Of a stretch of 64,000 nt of DNA, positions 45,725 to 54,671 are shown piece after piece; positions within the stretch are counted from its first letter, which is position 1; every line of letters starts with the position of its first letter. Source of the stretch: DASQHW01 sp963837155. Its GTDB lineage: Bacteria; Actinomycetota; Acidimicrobiia; IMCC26256; PALSA-610. Below the pieces are notes generated by a model. The model was not told where the DNA came from, did no database searches, and saw only the letters and a list, made by a program, of their open reading frames with translations. A program made the position numbers and the translations under genes. The DNA is taken from contig CAWIMB010000002.1 of assembly GCA_963837155.1 (NCBI GenBank), positions 3,410,001-3,474,000 of the forward strand, given 5' to 3'.

Positions 45725-46650
45725 TCACTGTCGCATCGTCTCCTCGCCGACGAGGCCGACGAACGCGTCCTCGAGCCGGTGACGTTGCATGACCGTTTCA
45801 ACGCCGACGCCCGCTTGCACCAGCGCCGCGACGACGGTCGCTCGGGGAACACCGTCGAGGTCGACAGCAAGGCCGGGCGGCGAGTCGGACACCGAGCGCA
45901 CGCCCGGTACCGAACTCAGCACGCGGGCGCGCCGCGTCGACATCGTCAACCTCGAGATACGCGGTGCGCGCGCCCGCGCTCGTCAGGTCGGCGACGGTGC
46001 CTTCGGCAATGAGCCGCCCCCGATCCATGACGACGACGTAGTTGCACACTTCCTCGATCTCGGTGAGCAGGTGACTCGAGAGCAGCACCGTCACACCTTC
46101 GCGGCCCATGTCCTTCAACATGCGACGGATCGAACGCATCTCCTGCGGATCGAGGCCGACAGTCGGCTCGTCGAGCACGAGAACTTCGGGATTGCCGAGC
46201 AGTGCACAGCGCGACGCCGAGCCGTTGGTGCATGCCAAGGGAGTAGGTCTTGACCTTGCGGTCGATCGCGGGACCGAGGCCTGCGATGTCGAGCGCGCGA
46301 TCGAGACCCGGCGGCGGCCACTTCGTGCCCGCGCCTTCCCACCAGACCTTCAGGTTGCGCATGCCCGAGAGGTACGGCACGAACGCCGCCTGCTCGATGA
46401 CCGTGCCGACGCGTGAGAGCACCGGCGCGCTCGGCGTGATGCGAGTGCCGAAGATCGACACCCGCCCCGACGTCGGTCGCACGAGCCCGAGCAGCACCCG
46501 CAACGTCGTCGTCTTGCCGGCCCCGTTCGGTCCGAGCATGCCGCACACCTGCCCCTGCGCGACCTCAAAAGTCAGGTCGTCGACCGCGAGCACCCCGCCC
46601 CCAAAGCGCTTGGAGAGCGCGGCAACCGAGATGACCGGCGCGTCGTGCAT
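45725..46650 (-). CDS. ABC transporter ATP-binding protein, two frameshifts
   Basis: About 308 residues. Walker A GPNGAGKTTTLRVL is in the first frame; signature YSLGMHQRLG ends there. After a change near 46210 come Walker B VLVLDEPTVGLDP, the D-loop and the switch SSHLLTEIEEV. A second change near 45948 gives the C-terminus RHRLEDAFVGLVGEE. All core motifs exist across the frames, so the true gene is probably intact. It energises the adjacent permease; exporter of unknown substrate. Confidence 0.88.
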
Positions 46651-46709
46651 CAGGCGGTGCACGCTACCTGGGGTGCATGTCACCAAAGTCGCGCGGGTAT
46701 GCGTCGTGA

Positions 46710-47186
46710 ATGACCGGTACCTCACAGGCTGCCGATGTCGGCCGCCTTCTCGCACGAACGCAGCTCACGGTCGCGACCGCTGAGTCGATGACCGGCGGAG
46801 CGGTGGCCGAGGCCCTCGTTGCCGTTCCCGGCGCAAGCGAATGGTTGGCGGGTGGCGTGGTCGCATACATGTCGCGCGTCAAGTTCGACCTGCTGGGAGT
46901 ACGCGAGGGCCCGGTCGTTTGTGAGGCAGCGGCGCGACAGATGGCCGTCGCTGTCGCCGGCGTGCTCGATACCGATGTCGGTATCTCGACCACCGGCGTC
47001 GCCGGACCCGAACCCATGGAAGACCAACCGGTTGGCACCTTGTTCGTCGGTGTCTCGGTGCGTGGGAACGTCGTCAGCCGGCATCACCTCCTCCAAGGTG
47101 AACCGGAGCAGATCCGCGACCAAGCAGTACGGGTGGCGCTCGGACTCACCGTCGAGGCGCTCGAAGGAGCGCGCGCGCGAAGCTGA
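46710..47186 (+). CDS. CinA C-terminal domain protein (NMN deamidase-like)
   Basis: 158 residues covering only the CinA C-terminal domain: LTVATAESMTGGAVAEALVAVPGASEWLAGGVVAY, KFDLLGV, GISTTGVAGPEPMEDQPVGTLFVGV. This domain deamidates nicotinamide mononucleotide in pyridine-nucleotide recycling. The N-terminal molybdopterin-like part of full CinA is missing, which is common. Divergent from the ABC ATPase. Confidence 0.92.
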   Translation: MTGTSQAADVGRLLARTQLTVATAESMTGGAVAEALVAVPGASEWLAGGVVAYMSRVKFDLLGVREGPVVCEAAARQMAVAVAGVLDTDVGISTTGVAGPEPMEDQPVGTLFVGVSVRGNVVSRHHLLQGEPEQIRDQAVRVALGLTVEALEGARARS

Positions 47187-47205
47187 ACCCGTGCCGCAGG
47201 AGCTC

Positions 47206-48228
47206 ATGCCCGCCGCCGTGTACGTGGGCGACGGCGCGATCGAAGTGCAGGAGCTGCCGGTTCCCGCGTTGGGTCCCCGCGACGTGCTCGTCGAGGTGTC
47301 GCACTGCGGCATCTGCGGCACCGATCTGCACCTCGTGCTCGAGCGTTACGCCCGGCCCGGCTCGGTGCTCGGCCACGAATGGGCCGGCACCGTCGCGGCT
47401 GTCGGCGCGGACGTCGATGCCCGAGAGTGGCCGGCCGGCGCGCGCGTGGTCGCCGGCCCCACACCCGGCTGCGGCGAATGCCGCGCGTGCAAGCGCGGCC
47501 GACCGTCGGTCTGCCTGCGACGCGAGCCTCCTGACTTCCTCGACTTCTCGCGCGGCGCGTTCTGCCGCTACAAGATCGTTGCCGCTGACCGCCTGTTGCT
47601 CGTACCGGAGGGGCTCGAGACACGCTCCGCCGCGCTCACCGAGCCGACCGCGATCGCGCTGCATACGGTCAACCTCGCGGACGTGACCCCCGACGATCGT
47701 GTGCTCGTCACCGGGGCCGGGCCCGTGGGCCTGCTCACCACCGCGGTACTTCGAGCCCGTGGTGTGCACGACATCACCGTCTCCGAGCCCGCACCCCGCC
47801 GGCGCGAGCGTGCACTGGCGGTCGGCGCGCACACGGCGCACGAACCAGACGCGCTTCCCCACGCGCCAATGGGACGACCCGTCGAACAGCCGTTCACGTT
47901 CGCGTTCGAGTGTTCCGGGAACGCACGCGCCGCGGAAGCCGCACTCGATCAGCTCGACTACGCCGGCACGCTCGTGTTCGTCGGTACGGGCCACGACATG
48001 CCGCGGATCAATCACAACCGAGCAATCGTGCTCGAGCTGACGTTGATCGGCGCGTACAACTATGACGCGGAAGGTTTCGCGCCCACGCTGGCGCTGTTGG
48101 CGTCCGGAGCGCTCCCGCTCGATCTCCTGATCGAACCTGTCGACGTGGGGCTCGGCGAGCTCGCGCCGACCCTGCAACGCCTCGCCGCCGGCGAGCTCCC
48201 CGGCAAGGTGATGGTGGTGCCGACGTGA
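47206..48228 (+). CDS. Zinc-dependent alcohol/sugar-alcohol dehydrogenase (MDR family)
   Basis: 340 residues from the ATG at 47206, five bases after AGGAG; an upstream GTG at 47191 is less likely. Catalytic zinc site HCGICGTDLHL and GHEWAG; structural zinc CGECRACKRGRPSVC; NAD-binding VTGAGPVGLLTTAVL. The Tdh/sorbitol-dehydrogenase-like subgroup. Follows CinA by 19 bases and overlaps the VOC gene by four. Confidence 0.92.
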   Translation: MPAAVYVGDGAIEVQELPVPALGPRDVLVEVSHCGICGTDLHLVLERYARPGSVLGHEWAGTVAAVGADVDAREWPAGARVVAGPTPGCGECRACKRGRPSVCLRREPPDFLDFSRGAFCRYKIVAADRLLLVPEGLETRSAALTEPTAIALHTVNLADVTPDDRVLVTGAGPVGLLTTAVLRARGVHDITVSEPAPRRRERALAVGAHTAHEPDALPHAPMGRPVEQPFTFAFECSGNARAAEAALDQLDYAGTLVFVGTGHDMPRINHNRAIVLELTLIGAYNYDAEGFAPTLALLASGALPLDLLIEPVDVGLGELAPTLQRLAAGELPGKVMVVPT

Positions 48229-48674
48229 CCGGCTCGCCGACGCTCAACCACGTGGCGATCAGCATGGACCCCGCGGCCCTCGACGATCGGGGCCGCGCCG
48301 ACATCTGCGACTTCTACGGCGACGTGTTCGGTTGGACGGACGGCGACAACACCGGAGAGGACGGCAACCCGCTGATCCTGTACACCGGCGCCTTCGGCCA
48401 GTTCGTCTATCTGCTGCCCGGCGACCCGCCGCTGCGCGCGCCCGCCCTCGATCATTTCGGCCTCCAGGTCGGCACGCTCGAACAGCTCCACACGATCGTC
48501 GAACGGGCCAAAAACCGCGCCGAGACCGACGACCGGGTGCGCGTCATCGACGTGCACGCGCGCACGACGCACGGGCCGACGCACGACTACACGTTGACGA
48601 GCGCGTACATCGGGTTCCTGCTACCGCTCATGGTCGAGCTGCAGCACTTGGTACGAATCGACCGCGCAACCTGA
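48225..48674 (+). CDS. VOC-family protein
   Basis: 149 residues. LNHVAISMDPAALDDRGRADICDFYGDVFGWT is the first half of a glyoxalase/dioxygenase-like VOC domain; FGQFVYLLPGDPPLRAPALDHFGLQVGTLEQL is the second. ATGA overlap with the dehydrogenase gene. Function not assigned. Confidence 0.82.
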   Translation: MTGSPTLNHVAISMDPAALDDRGRADICDFYGDVFGWTDGDNTGEDGNPLILYTGAFGQFVYLLPGDPPLRAPALDHFGLQVGTLEQLHTIVERAKNRAETDDRVRVIDVHARTTHGPTHDYTLTSAYIGFLLPLMVELQHLVRIDRAT

Positions 48675-48724
48675 GCGCACGCTGGGCACGAGCTGAGGCC
48701 GGTTTGCCCGCCTGAGCTGCACCC

Positions 48725-48740
48725 GGGCACCATGGTGCCC
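48725..48740. promoter_or_regulatory. Perfect 16-base palindrome upstream of a lipid-kinase-like gene
   Basis: GGGCACCATGGTGCCC, 13 bases before the ATG at 48754, next to AGGGGAAGG, a plausible ribosome site. It could be an operator or a leader hairpin that hides the ribosome site. Confidence 0.45.
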
Positions 48741-48753
48741 AGGGGAAGGCAGT

Positions 48754-49653
48754 ATGACGACCGTTGCGCGTTCCAGGGTTGCACCGCGGCCGATCACTGG
48801 TCGCGGCCTCGTGCTGTGCAATCCCGCCTCCGGCCCCGACGACACCACGCTCGCCGAGCTGCGCGCCCGCTTTCCCGACCACGACGTCGTGGCGTGCCCA
48901 CCGGCGGATCTGCGCCGCTGGGTGAAGGAAGCCCGCGTCGAAGGCCGCTCGTTCGTCGGCATCGCCGGCGGTGACGGCAGCATGCGCACCGCAGCCGAGG
49001 AACTTGCCCACGCCGACACTGCGTTGCTCCCGATCCCGGTCGGCACGCACAACAACTTCGCCAAGGCGCTCGGCGTCGAGACGCTCGACGACGCCGCCAA
49101 GGCCGCGGACCCCGACAGCGGCACGATACGCGTCGTCGACGTCGGACGCGTGAACGACCGATCGTTCGTGAACAACTCGAGCGTCGGCTTCTACCCGGGC
49201 CTCGTCCAGCAGCGCGACTCACACAAGCGCTCGTTGCCGAGGCCACTCGCGACCGCGCTCGCGGGCGCGCAGCAGCTGCGCAATGGCCGGCGCATCACCG
49301 TGCAGATCGATCGCCGCCCCGTTGTCGCATGGCTGGTGTTCGTCGGCAACGGGTGTTACGGCGAGCGCGTCATTGACCTCGCGGGCCGGGAGGGTCTCGA
49401 CGAGAGCTTGATCGATGTGCGGATCGTGCGCGCCGACCAACGATTCGCACGCCTGCGCTTGCTCACCGCTCTCTTGCTCGGGCGGCTCGCGCGCGCTGCC
49501 GTCATCGAACGTCGCACCTGCCGGGACATCACCATCCGTGTACACGATCGCCGCCGCGTCGAGGTCGCGATCGACGGCGAGGTCGTGCAACTCTCGACGC
49601 CGCTCCGCTACGAAAGTGATACCCGCGCACTGCAGGTGCTCGTACCGAAGTAG
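48754..49653 (+). CDS. Diacylglycerol-kinase-catalytic-domain protein
   Basis: 299 residues. LVLCNPASGPDD at the N-terminus, the nucleotide-binding GGDGS at 72-76, and PVGTHNNFAKAL (usually GTxNDFA) are DAGK/YegS motifs. The remainder LVFVGNGCYGERVIDL and the beta-sandwich end IDGEVVQLSTPL are typical of lipid kinases. It phosphorylates a lipid; substrate unknown. Confidence 0.9.
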   Translation: MTTVARSRVAPRPITGRGLVLCNPASGPDDTTLAELRARFPDHDVVACPPADLRRWVKEARVEGRSFVGIAGGDGSMRTAAEELAHADTALLPIPVGTHNNFAKALGVETLDDAAKAADPDSGTIRVVDVGRVNDRSFVNNSSVGFYPGLVQQRDSHKRSLPRPLATALAGAQQLRNGRRITVQIDRRPVVAWLVFVGNGCYGERVIDLAGREGLDESLIDVRIVRADQRFARLRLLTALLLGRLARAAVIERRTCRDITIRVHDRRRVEVAIDGEVVQLSTPLRYESDTRALQVLVPK

Positions 49654-49656
49654 CAG

Positions 49657-50250
49657 CTAGCGCACGAGAGCCGAGCGTCGCAGGTCGTAGACGTGCTGCA
49701 GCAATGTGATGAGGGCGTACTTCACCGACTCACGGTTCCGGGCGTCGCAATCGATGACCGGGATGTGCGGCGCGACGCCGAGCGCGTCCCGCACCTCCGG
49801 GATCGGGTAGTGGTACGAGTTGTCGAAATGGTTCACGGCAACGACGAAGGGCGTGTCGCGCCCCTCGAAGTAGTCGAGCGCAACGAAACTGTCGCCGAGG
49901 CGACGGGTATCGGCGAGCACGACCGCGCCGAGCGCGCCGTCGCATAGGTCGTCCCACATGAACGCGAAGCGCTCCTGGCCCGGAGTGCCGAAGATGTACA
50001 TGACGAGCGTGTCGTCGACCGTGATGCGACCGAAATCCATCGCGACGGTCGTCGTGACCTTGGCGCGGACGTGCGAAGTGTCGTCGACGCCGGCCGACTC
50101 GGTCGTCATCGCGGCCTCGGTCGTCAGCGGCGGGATCTCGGACACGGCCGAGACGAATGTGGTCTTGCCGACACCGAAGCCGCCGGCGACGACGAGCTTC
50201 ACCGAGGTGACGCGGCGGGTCATCGACCGACGCTCAGAGGGCCCGGACAC
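49657..50250 (-). CDS. cvnD: Conservon small Ras-like GTPase (CvnD)
   Basis: 197 residues from the GTG at 50250 (ATG at 50223 is an alternative). G1 GGFGVGKTTFV, G3 FGTPGQERFAFMWDDL, G4 VNHFDN: the bacterial MglA/CvnD-type GTPase. The last gene of the four-gene conservon; it overlaps cvnC by 17 bases. In Streptomyces such GTPases are membrane-associated switches driven by the sensor kinase-like CvnA. Confidence 0.93.
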   Translation of the reverse strand: MSGPSERRSMTRRVTSVKLVVAGGFGVGKTTFVSAVSEIPPLTTEAAMTTESAGVDDTSHVRAKVTTTVAMDFGRITVDDTLVMYIFGTPGQERFAFMWDDLCDGALGAVVLADTRRLGDSFVALDYFEGRDTPFVVAVNHFDNSYHYPIPEVRDALGVAPHIPVIDCDARNRESVKYALITLLQHVYDLRRSALVR

Positions 50251-50599
50251 GTTCGATCATCCTCGTGAGTGCTTCGAGCTCGAGCTCGACAGGGTTGCTC
50301 TGGGTGACTTCGAGACAGCGCGCCTCGACGAGGTCGCCGACGAGCACCATCGCGACGCCGAGCGGCATCCCCATCTCGGCCGCGAGCTCGGCAACCGAGC
50401 GCGGCTCCCAGCACCCGTCGACAATGCGCGCGTGCTCGAAGGTGAGACGGCCGGGCGCGTCGTCGACGGTCTGCACCATGGTCTCCATGCGCAGCGACGC
50501 GTCCTTGGCGCGCGTGCGCCCTCCGGTGAGCACGAACGGCCGAACGAAGTCGTGCGCGCTCCGATCGCCCGGCACGCGCGGCGGGAGTGTTCCCGTCAC
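50234..50599 (-). CDS. cvnC: Conservon DUF742 protein (CvnC)
   Basis: 121 residues. DFVRPFVLTGGRTR is the DUF742 start and ELAAEMGMPLGVAMVLVGDLVEARCLEV a winged-helix-like middle. It lies between cvnB and cvnD with short overlaps. It forms part of the complex with CvnA, CvnB and CvnD; the biochemical role is unknown. Confidence 0.92.
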   Translation of the reverse strand: MTGTLPPRVPGDRSAHDFVRPFVLTGGRTRAKDASLRMETMVQTVDDAPGRLTFEHARIVDGCWEPRSVAELAAEMGMPLGVAMVLVGDLVEARCLEVTQSNPVELELEALTRMIERVRAL

Positions 50600-51042
50600 T
50601 GGAGCACGCTCTCCTTCAGCTCGGCAACGAGGGCGGGGCTCAACGCGGCGCCGACGCGCTGCACCAGCAGCTGCATCTGATAGCCGACCGCGCCGACGTC
50701 ACAGCGGCGATCCGCAACGACGCCGAGTGAGCTGCCGTCCGACACTGAAGCAACGAAGAGGTAGCCCTCCTCCATCGCCACGATGACCTGGTCGAGCCCG
50801 CCGAGTGCGAAGCAACGCGCGGTGCTCTCCGCGAGGCTCGTCATCCCCGCGATGATCGCCGCGAGTTGCTCGGCGCCTGCGCGCTCCAGCGCGCTCGACA
50901 TCGCCATCAACAGACCGTCCGAGGACACGGCAACCGCGTCGGTGACACCCGCGGTGGTCTCGACGAAGTTCGAGAGCAACCAGTTGAAGTTGCGAACTTC
51001 GGCGCTCGCGGATGTTGGCGCGTCATGCGCGTGCAACCTCAT
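50596..51042 (-). CDS. cvnB: Conservon roadblock/LC7-domain protein (CvnB)
   Basis: 148 residues. FNWLLSNFVETTAGVTDAVAVSSDGLLMA and ALGGLDQVIVAMEEGYLFVASVSDGSSLGVVADR are the roadblock/LC7 fold, similar to MglB-type GTPase partners. Overlaps cvnA and cvnC by four bases each. Confidence 0.93.
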   Translation of the reverse strand: MRLHAHDAPTSASAEVRNFNWLLSNFVETTAGVTDAVAVSSDGLLMAMSSALERAGAEQLAAIIAGMTSLAESTARCFALGGLDQVIVAMEEGYLFVASVSDGSSLGVVADRRCDVGAVGYQMQLLVQRVGAALSPALVAELKESVLQ

Positions 51043-54029
51043 TGACCCATCCTTCGATTGTCGATGCCCGCTTCCTCACGGGCCTGTTCGGCAGCCGCAC
51101 GGAAGGCAGCGAAGAACGCGAACCGATTCTCGCCGTCGGTACTCGCCGCGGCGGCTGCCGGTTCGTCGGGCACGCCTTCGGCCGGGACCGGAGGCTCTTC
51201 GGCGGCCGGTGCCAGGAACGCCGGTCCCCCCGGCGGGAAATGCAACGCGCCCGCTGCGGGCGCGCCGTAGGTGGCGAGCGGCTCCACCACTCGACCATGC
51301 GCGTCCGCGTGCATGTGCGGCTGGGGCGCGGGCTGCGCGTGCGCGTCCGGAGCCGGGGTCGGTGCCGGATGAGCGGGCGCCGCCTCGGGCGGCAGCGCGG
51401 GCGCGGGACGCGGGGGAACCACTGCCTGGGCGGGCTTCTCACGCGACCACGGCGAGCCGAGACGCGACGAGCGGCGGCCCCGCTTCGGAAGCTTCTGCGG
51501 CAAGAGATCCTCGGAGAAGGTTGCCGGCGCGACCACGGTTGGCTCGGTGGTGTCCGTGACCGACGTCGCGACCGCGTCGACCGCCTGCGCGACCTCTGCG
51601 AACGCGGCGGCCCGGTCGGGCGCCGCTGTCGGTGCGAGGTCGGCAGGTTCCGGTGCGACCGGCTCGGGCGCAGGCGGAGTCGGCGGCGACGCGGTCCGCG
51701 GTGGCAGGTTCGGCGTCGAGCGCAGGTCGGCGAAGGTGCCGAGGCCGACGCGCGGCCGGGGCGGCGCCGGCGTCTCGGGCTCCGGTTCGGGGAGCGCGTG
51801 CAGCGGCTCCGGTTCGGGGATTGGCGCAGGTGCCGGCTCGGGCTCGACATGGAACACCGGTGCCGGCTCGGGCTCCACATGGAACACGGCGGCCGGCTCG
51901 GGCTCGAGCAGCGGCGTGCGGTGTTCAGGCTCGGCCGCGAACGCGAAGAACGCCTCTTCGAGCGGCGGGTGGGGAACAGCTTCGGGTGAGACCGGGGAAG
52001 GCTCGGACGGCACCGGCGTGCGCACCGGGAGGTCGGGCACCGACGACTCACGCCGCGGCAATCCGAGCGCCGGTCGGTCGGTCTCCGGCTCGGCGGCGAC
52101 GGGCACGGCCGGCGGAGCATCGACGAAGGGGGCGTGCTCACCGAGGAGCGCGGCAGGCATGGCGACCATTGCAGTGATGCCGCCCGCCGGCGACGCGGCG
52201 AGATGCACGCCGAGCCCGTGACGCGCCGCGAGTTGGGCAACGACGTAGTGGCCGAGGAAACGTGAGGCGGCGAACGTGCCCGTGTCTGCCGACGAGATCA
52301 ACGCGTTCGCTCGCTCGAGGTCCTCGGCGCCGATCCCGATGCCCTGGTCCACGATCGTCAGCACGTAACCGAACTCGTCCCGGCGGCCGTACACCTCGAC
52401 GTCGGCGTCGGGAGGCGAGAACGTCAGCGCGTTCTCGACGAGCTCGGCGATGACGTGGCTGATGTCGACCGCAGCTGACCCGTCGACGCGGGCGTCATCG
52501 AGGTGCCGCAACCGCACGCGCTGGTAGCCCTCGACCTCGCCGAGCGCGCCACGTACGACATCGCCGATCTCCACCGGCCCGCTCCACGTGCGCGGCGGTT
52601 CGTGGCCGGCGAGCACGAGCAGCGACTCGGCGTTGCGGCGCATGCGGGTCGCGAGGTGGTCGAGCTTGAACAGGTGCTCGAGCGTCTCGGGATTGGACTC
52701 GTCGTTCTCGAGGTGCGTGATGAACTCGAGTTGACGTGACAAGAGGTTCTGATTGCGGCGGCCGAGGTTCACGAACGCGTCGGCGACATTGCCGCGCAGT
52801 CGCGCCTGCTCGACCGCGAGCCCGATCGCGCTGTCCTGCACCTGATTCAACGCGGCCGCGACATCGCGCACCTCGCCGCCGGCGCGCACGCGCACCGGCT
52901 CGACCTCCGGGTGCACCACATCCTCGCTCCGGCGTGAGGCGAGGATCTCTTGCACCGCGGCCGGCAGCCGCTCGCCGGCCATCGCCGCCGCCTGCTCGGC
53001 GAGCGAACGCAGCGGCCGGGTGATCCACTTGCTGGCCAGCCACAGCATCGCGATCGCAAGCAGCACCGAGCCGATCGTCACGATCACCCAGTTGCGCTGC
53101 TCGGCCTGGGCGTCCGCCGTCAGCTTCTGTGCTCGCTCGGTCACGACGTTCGTCGCGTTGGTCTGCGGCACGCGCCACAGGTTTGTGGCCGCGCTCGCGG
53201 TCTTGAACACGGCGCCGGTGTTCACGTGCAACGGGTCAGCGGCAACTGCTTGCAATTTCGCAACGATGCCGACGCGATCCTTGGCGGTCAGCGTCGAGAC
53301 GATTGCCCGGGCGTACGCGCCGTCGCCGCGCACACGGAGCTCGGCATCGCCGGCGGCCTGGACCCCGGCGAGGCGTTGCACTTCCGATGCCGTCGCCGAG
53401 TCGTGGGAAACCGTTGCGAGGATGCCCTTGACCGCGATCTGCTTCTCGACGTCGTTTTGCCGGGCGATCGCATTGAGCAGCTCGGCGCCGCTGCGGAGCT
53501 GCGAGTCCTCGATCGTCTGGCCGGATCGCTGGTCGGCGTCGAGCAGCTGGGCAACGAGCGCGGTGTATCGGTCGAAGACGTCGTTGGCGTGCTTCGCACC
53601 GGCCGCCGTCGCGGTCTTCGACGCGTGCGCCTGCGCATCCTTGCGCAACTGCGACAGCCGGCCACTCACATTGGCGAGCGTCGTCTTGTAATTGCCCGAT
53701 GTGTCCCCGCCGCGCTGGAGCACTTGCTCACGGAACCGCAGCAGCGCCTGGTTCGTGCGCGAGGTCGCGTCGCCCGCCGTCTGCAGCTGCGGGTCGACGA
53801 GATCCTGGGCGCCGATCTCCCACAACGACTGGTAGTCACGCTCGGTCTCGAGCGCCGCCAGCAGACCGGCCGGACCGGTCGCCGACGTGGCGAGCGCGGC
53901 CTGCCGTTTGACCTGGTCGGCCCGGTCGTACGCGCTGCGTACCTGCAGGGCAGCGAACGCCGCCAACGCGACGAGCGGCACCGCCAGGGCCGCCGCCAGT
54001 TTGGTCCTGATCGTCAACTTCCGTGTCAC
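51039..54029 (-). CDS. cvnA: Conservon sensor histidine-kinase-like protein (CvnA) with nitrate/nitrite-sensing-type extracellular domain
   Basis: 996 residues. TM helix 1 (10-28), a helical NIT-type extracytoplasmic domain (~40-310), TM helix 2 (314-334) and HAMP-like linker. The dimerisation region FKLDHLATRMRRNAESLLVLAG (455-475) has no phospho-acceptor His in the usual place. ATPase N box HVIAELVENALTFSPP (525-540) and G1 DQGIGIG are intact. Residues ~640-960 are a long Pro/Ala/Glu-rich disordered tail. Heads the cvnABCD operon. Confidence 0.93.
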   Translation of the reverse strand: MTRKLTIRTKLAAALAVPLVALAAFAALQVRSAYDRADQVKRQAALATSATGPAGLLAALETERDYQSLWEIGAQDLVDPQLQTAGDATSRTNQALLRFREQVLQRGGDTSGNYKTTLANVSGRLSQLRKDAQAHASKTATAAGAKHANDVFDRYTALVAQLLDADQRSGQTIEDSQLRSGAELLNAIARQNDVEKQIAVKGILATVSHDSATASEVQRLAGVQAAGDAELRVRGDGAYARAIVSTLTAKDRVGIVAKLQAVAADPLHVNTGAVFKTASAATNLWRVPQTNATNVVTERAQKLTADAQAEQRNWVIVTIGSVLLAIAMLWLASKWITRPLRSLAEQAAAMAGERLPAAVQEILASRRSEDVVHPEVEPVRVRAGGEVRDVAAALNQVQDSAIGLAVEQARLRGNVADAFVNLGRRNQNLLSRQLEFITHLENDESNPETLEHLFKLDHLATRMRRNAESLLVLAGHEPPRTWSGPVEIGDVVRGALGEVEGYQRVRLRHLDDARVDGSAAVDISHVIAELVENALTFSPPDADVEVYGRRDEFGYVLTIVDQGIGIGAEDLERANALISSADTGTFAASRFLGHYVVAQLAARHGLGVHLAASPAGGITAMVAMPAALLGEHAPFVDAPPAVPVAAEPETDRPALGLPRRESSVPDLPVRTPVPSEPSPVSPEAVPHPPLEEAFFAFAAEPEHRTPLLEPEPAAVFHVEPEPAPVFHVEPEPAPAPIPEPEPLHALPEPEPETPAPPRPRVGLGTFADLRSTPNLPPRTASPPTPPAPEPVAPEPADLAPTAAPDRAAAFAEVAQAVDAVATSVTDTTEPTVVAPATFSEDLLPQKLPKRGRRSSRLGSPWSREKPAQAVVPPRPAPALPPEAAPAHPAPTPAPDAHAQPAPQPHMHADAHGRVVEPLATYGAPAAGALHFPPGGPAFLAPAAEEPPVPAEGVPDEPAAAAASTDGENRFAFFAAFRAAAEQAREEAGIDNRRMGQ

Positions 54030-54152
54030 CTGCGGTCCCCGATGTCGCCCCGCGAGTCGTCCTCGACCGCGCGCCCGTTGCCAACGGGCTCGCCAGAAGG
54101 GTTGTCGGCGTCCCGGGTCGCCGCCCTAAGCCCGATGTCACACTCCGTGAGA

Positions 54153-54641
54153 TCAGGCCTGGTCCTCGGCCAGGTCCGGGCGGTACTCGGGGTGGGTGGA
54201 GAGGTACGCCGACGCCCGGCGCATCGAGTCCTCGTTGTTCTTGTTGATGAATGTGTAGATCGGTCCTTCGAACCACTTCCACGGCGCCTTCGTGAGGTTG
54301 TAGCGCTCGTCAAAATGGAACCGCGTGCGGTTCGGCCCGAGCGGCTCCAGGCGCACGTGCCCGATCTGATCGTCGCCGGGCGTGCGGGAGATCATCGCGT
54401 ACGTGTAACCCCGTTCGGGCTCGACGTCGGTGACGAGCTCGAGTGCGGAGCCTTCACGCCCGAACGGCATTTTGTAGATGACGCGCCGCAGCCGTCCGTT
54501 GTGGTGCTCGTCGCCGGGATACAGGACGTCGACGCGCAACACCATCGGCGCGTAGTCCGTCCAGCGGTCGTAGTCCTGGAACAATGCCCAGATCCGCGCC
54601 GCCGAGTGCGGCATCTCGAACGAGTAGCGGTGCTCGCGCAT
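54153..54641 (-). CDS. SRPBCC-family (polyketide cyclase/START-like) protein
   Basis: 162 residues from the ATG at 54641, which follows GGAGG. Fold elements: MREHRYSFEMPHSAARIWALFQDYDRWTDYAPMVLRVDVL, the strand YTYAMISRTPGDDQIGHVRLEPLG and the C-terminal helix WKWFEGPIYTFINKNNEDSMRRASAYL. A hydrophobic-ligand cavity protein. Divergent from the selenoprotein gene with 30 bases between. Confidence 0.88.
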   Translation of the reverse strand: MREHRYSFEMPHSAARIWALFQDYDRWTDYAPMVLRVDVLYPGDEHHNGRLRRVIYKMPFGREGSALELVTDVEPERGYTYAMISRTPGDDQIGHVRLEPLGPNRTRFHFDERYNLTKAPWKWFEGPIYTFINKNNEDSMRRASAYLSTHPEYRPDLAEDQA

Positions 54642-54659
54642 GTCCGTTGCCTCCGGCGT

Positions 54660-54665
54660 TAGGGT
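54660..54665 (+). promoter_or_regulatory. Leaderless-type -10 box of the redoxin operon
   Basis: TAGGGT ends six bases before the GTG at 54672. There is no Shine-Dalgarno sequence on this strand. Confidence 0.5.
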
Positions 54666-54671
54666 GCCGCG

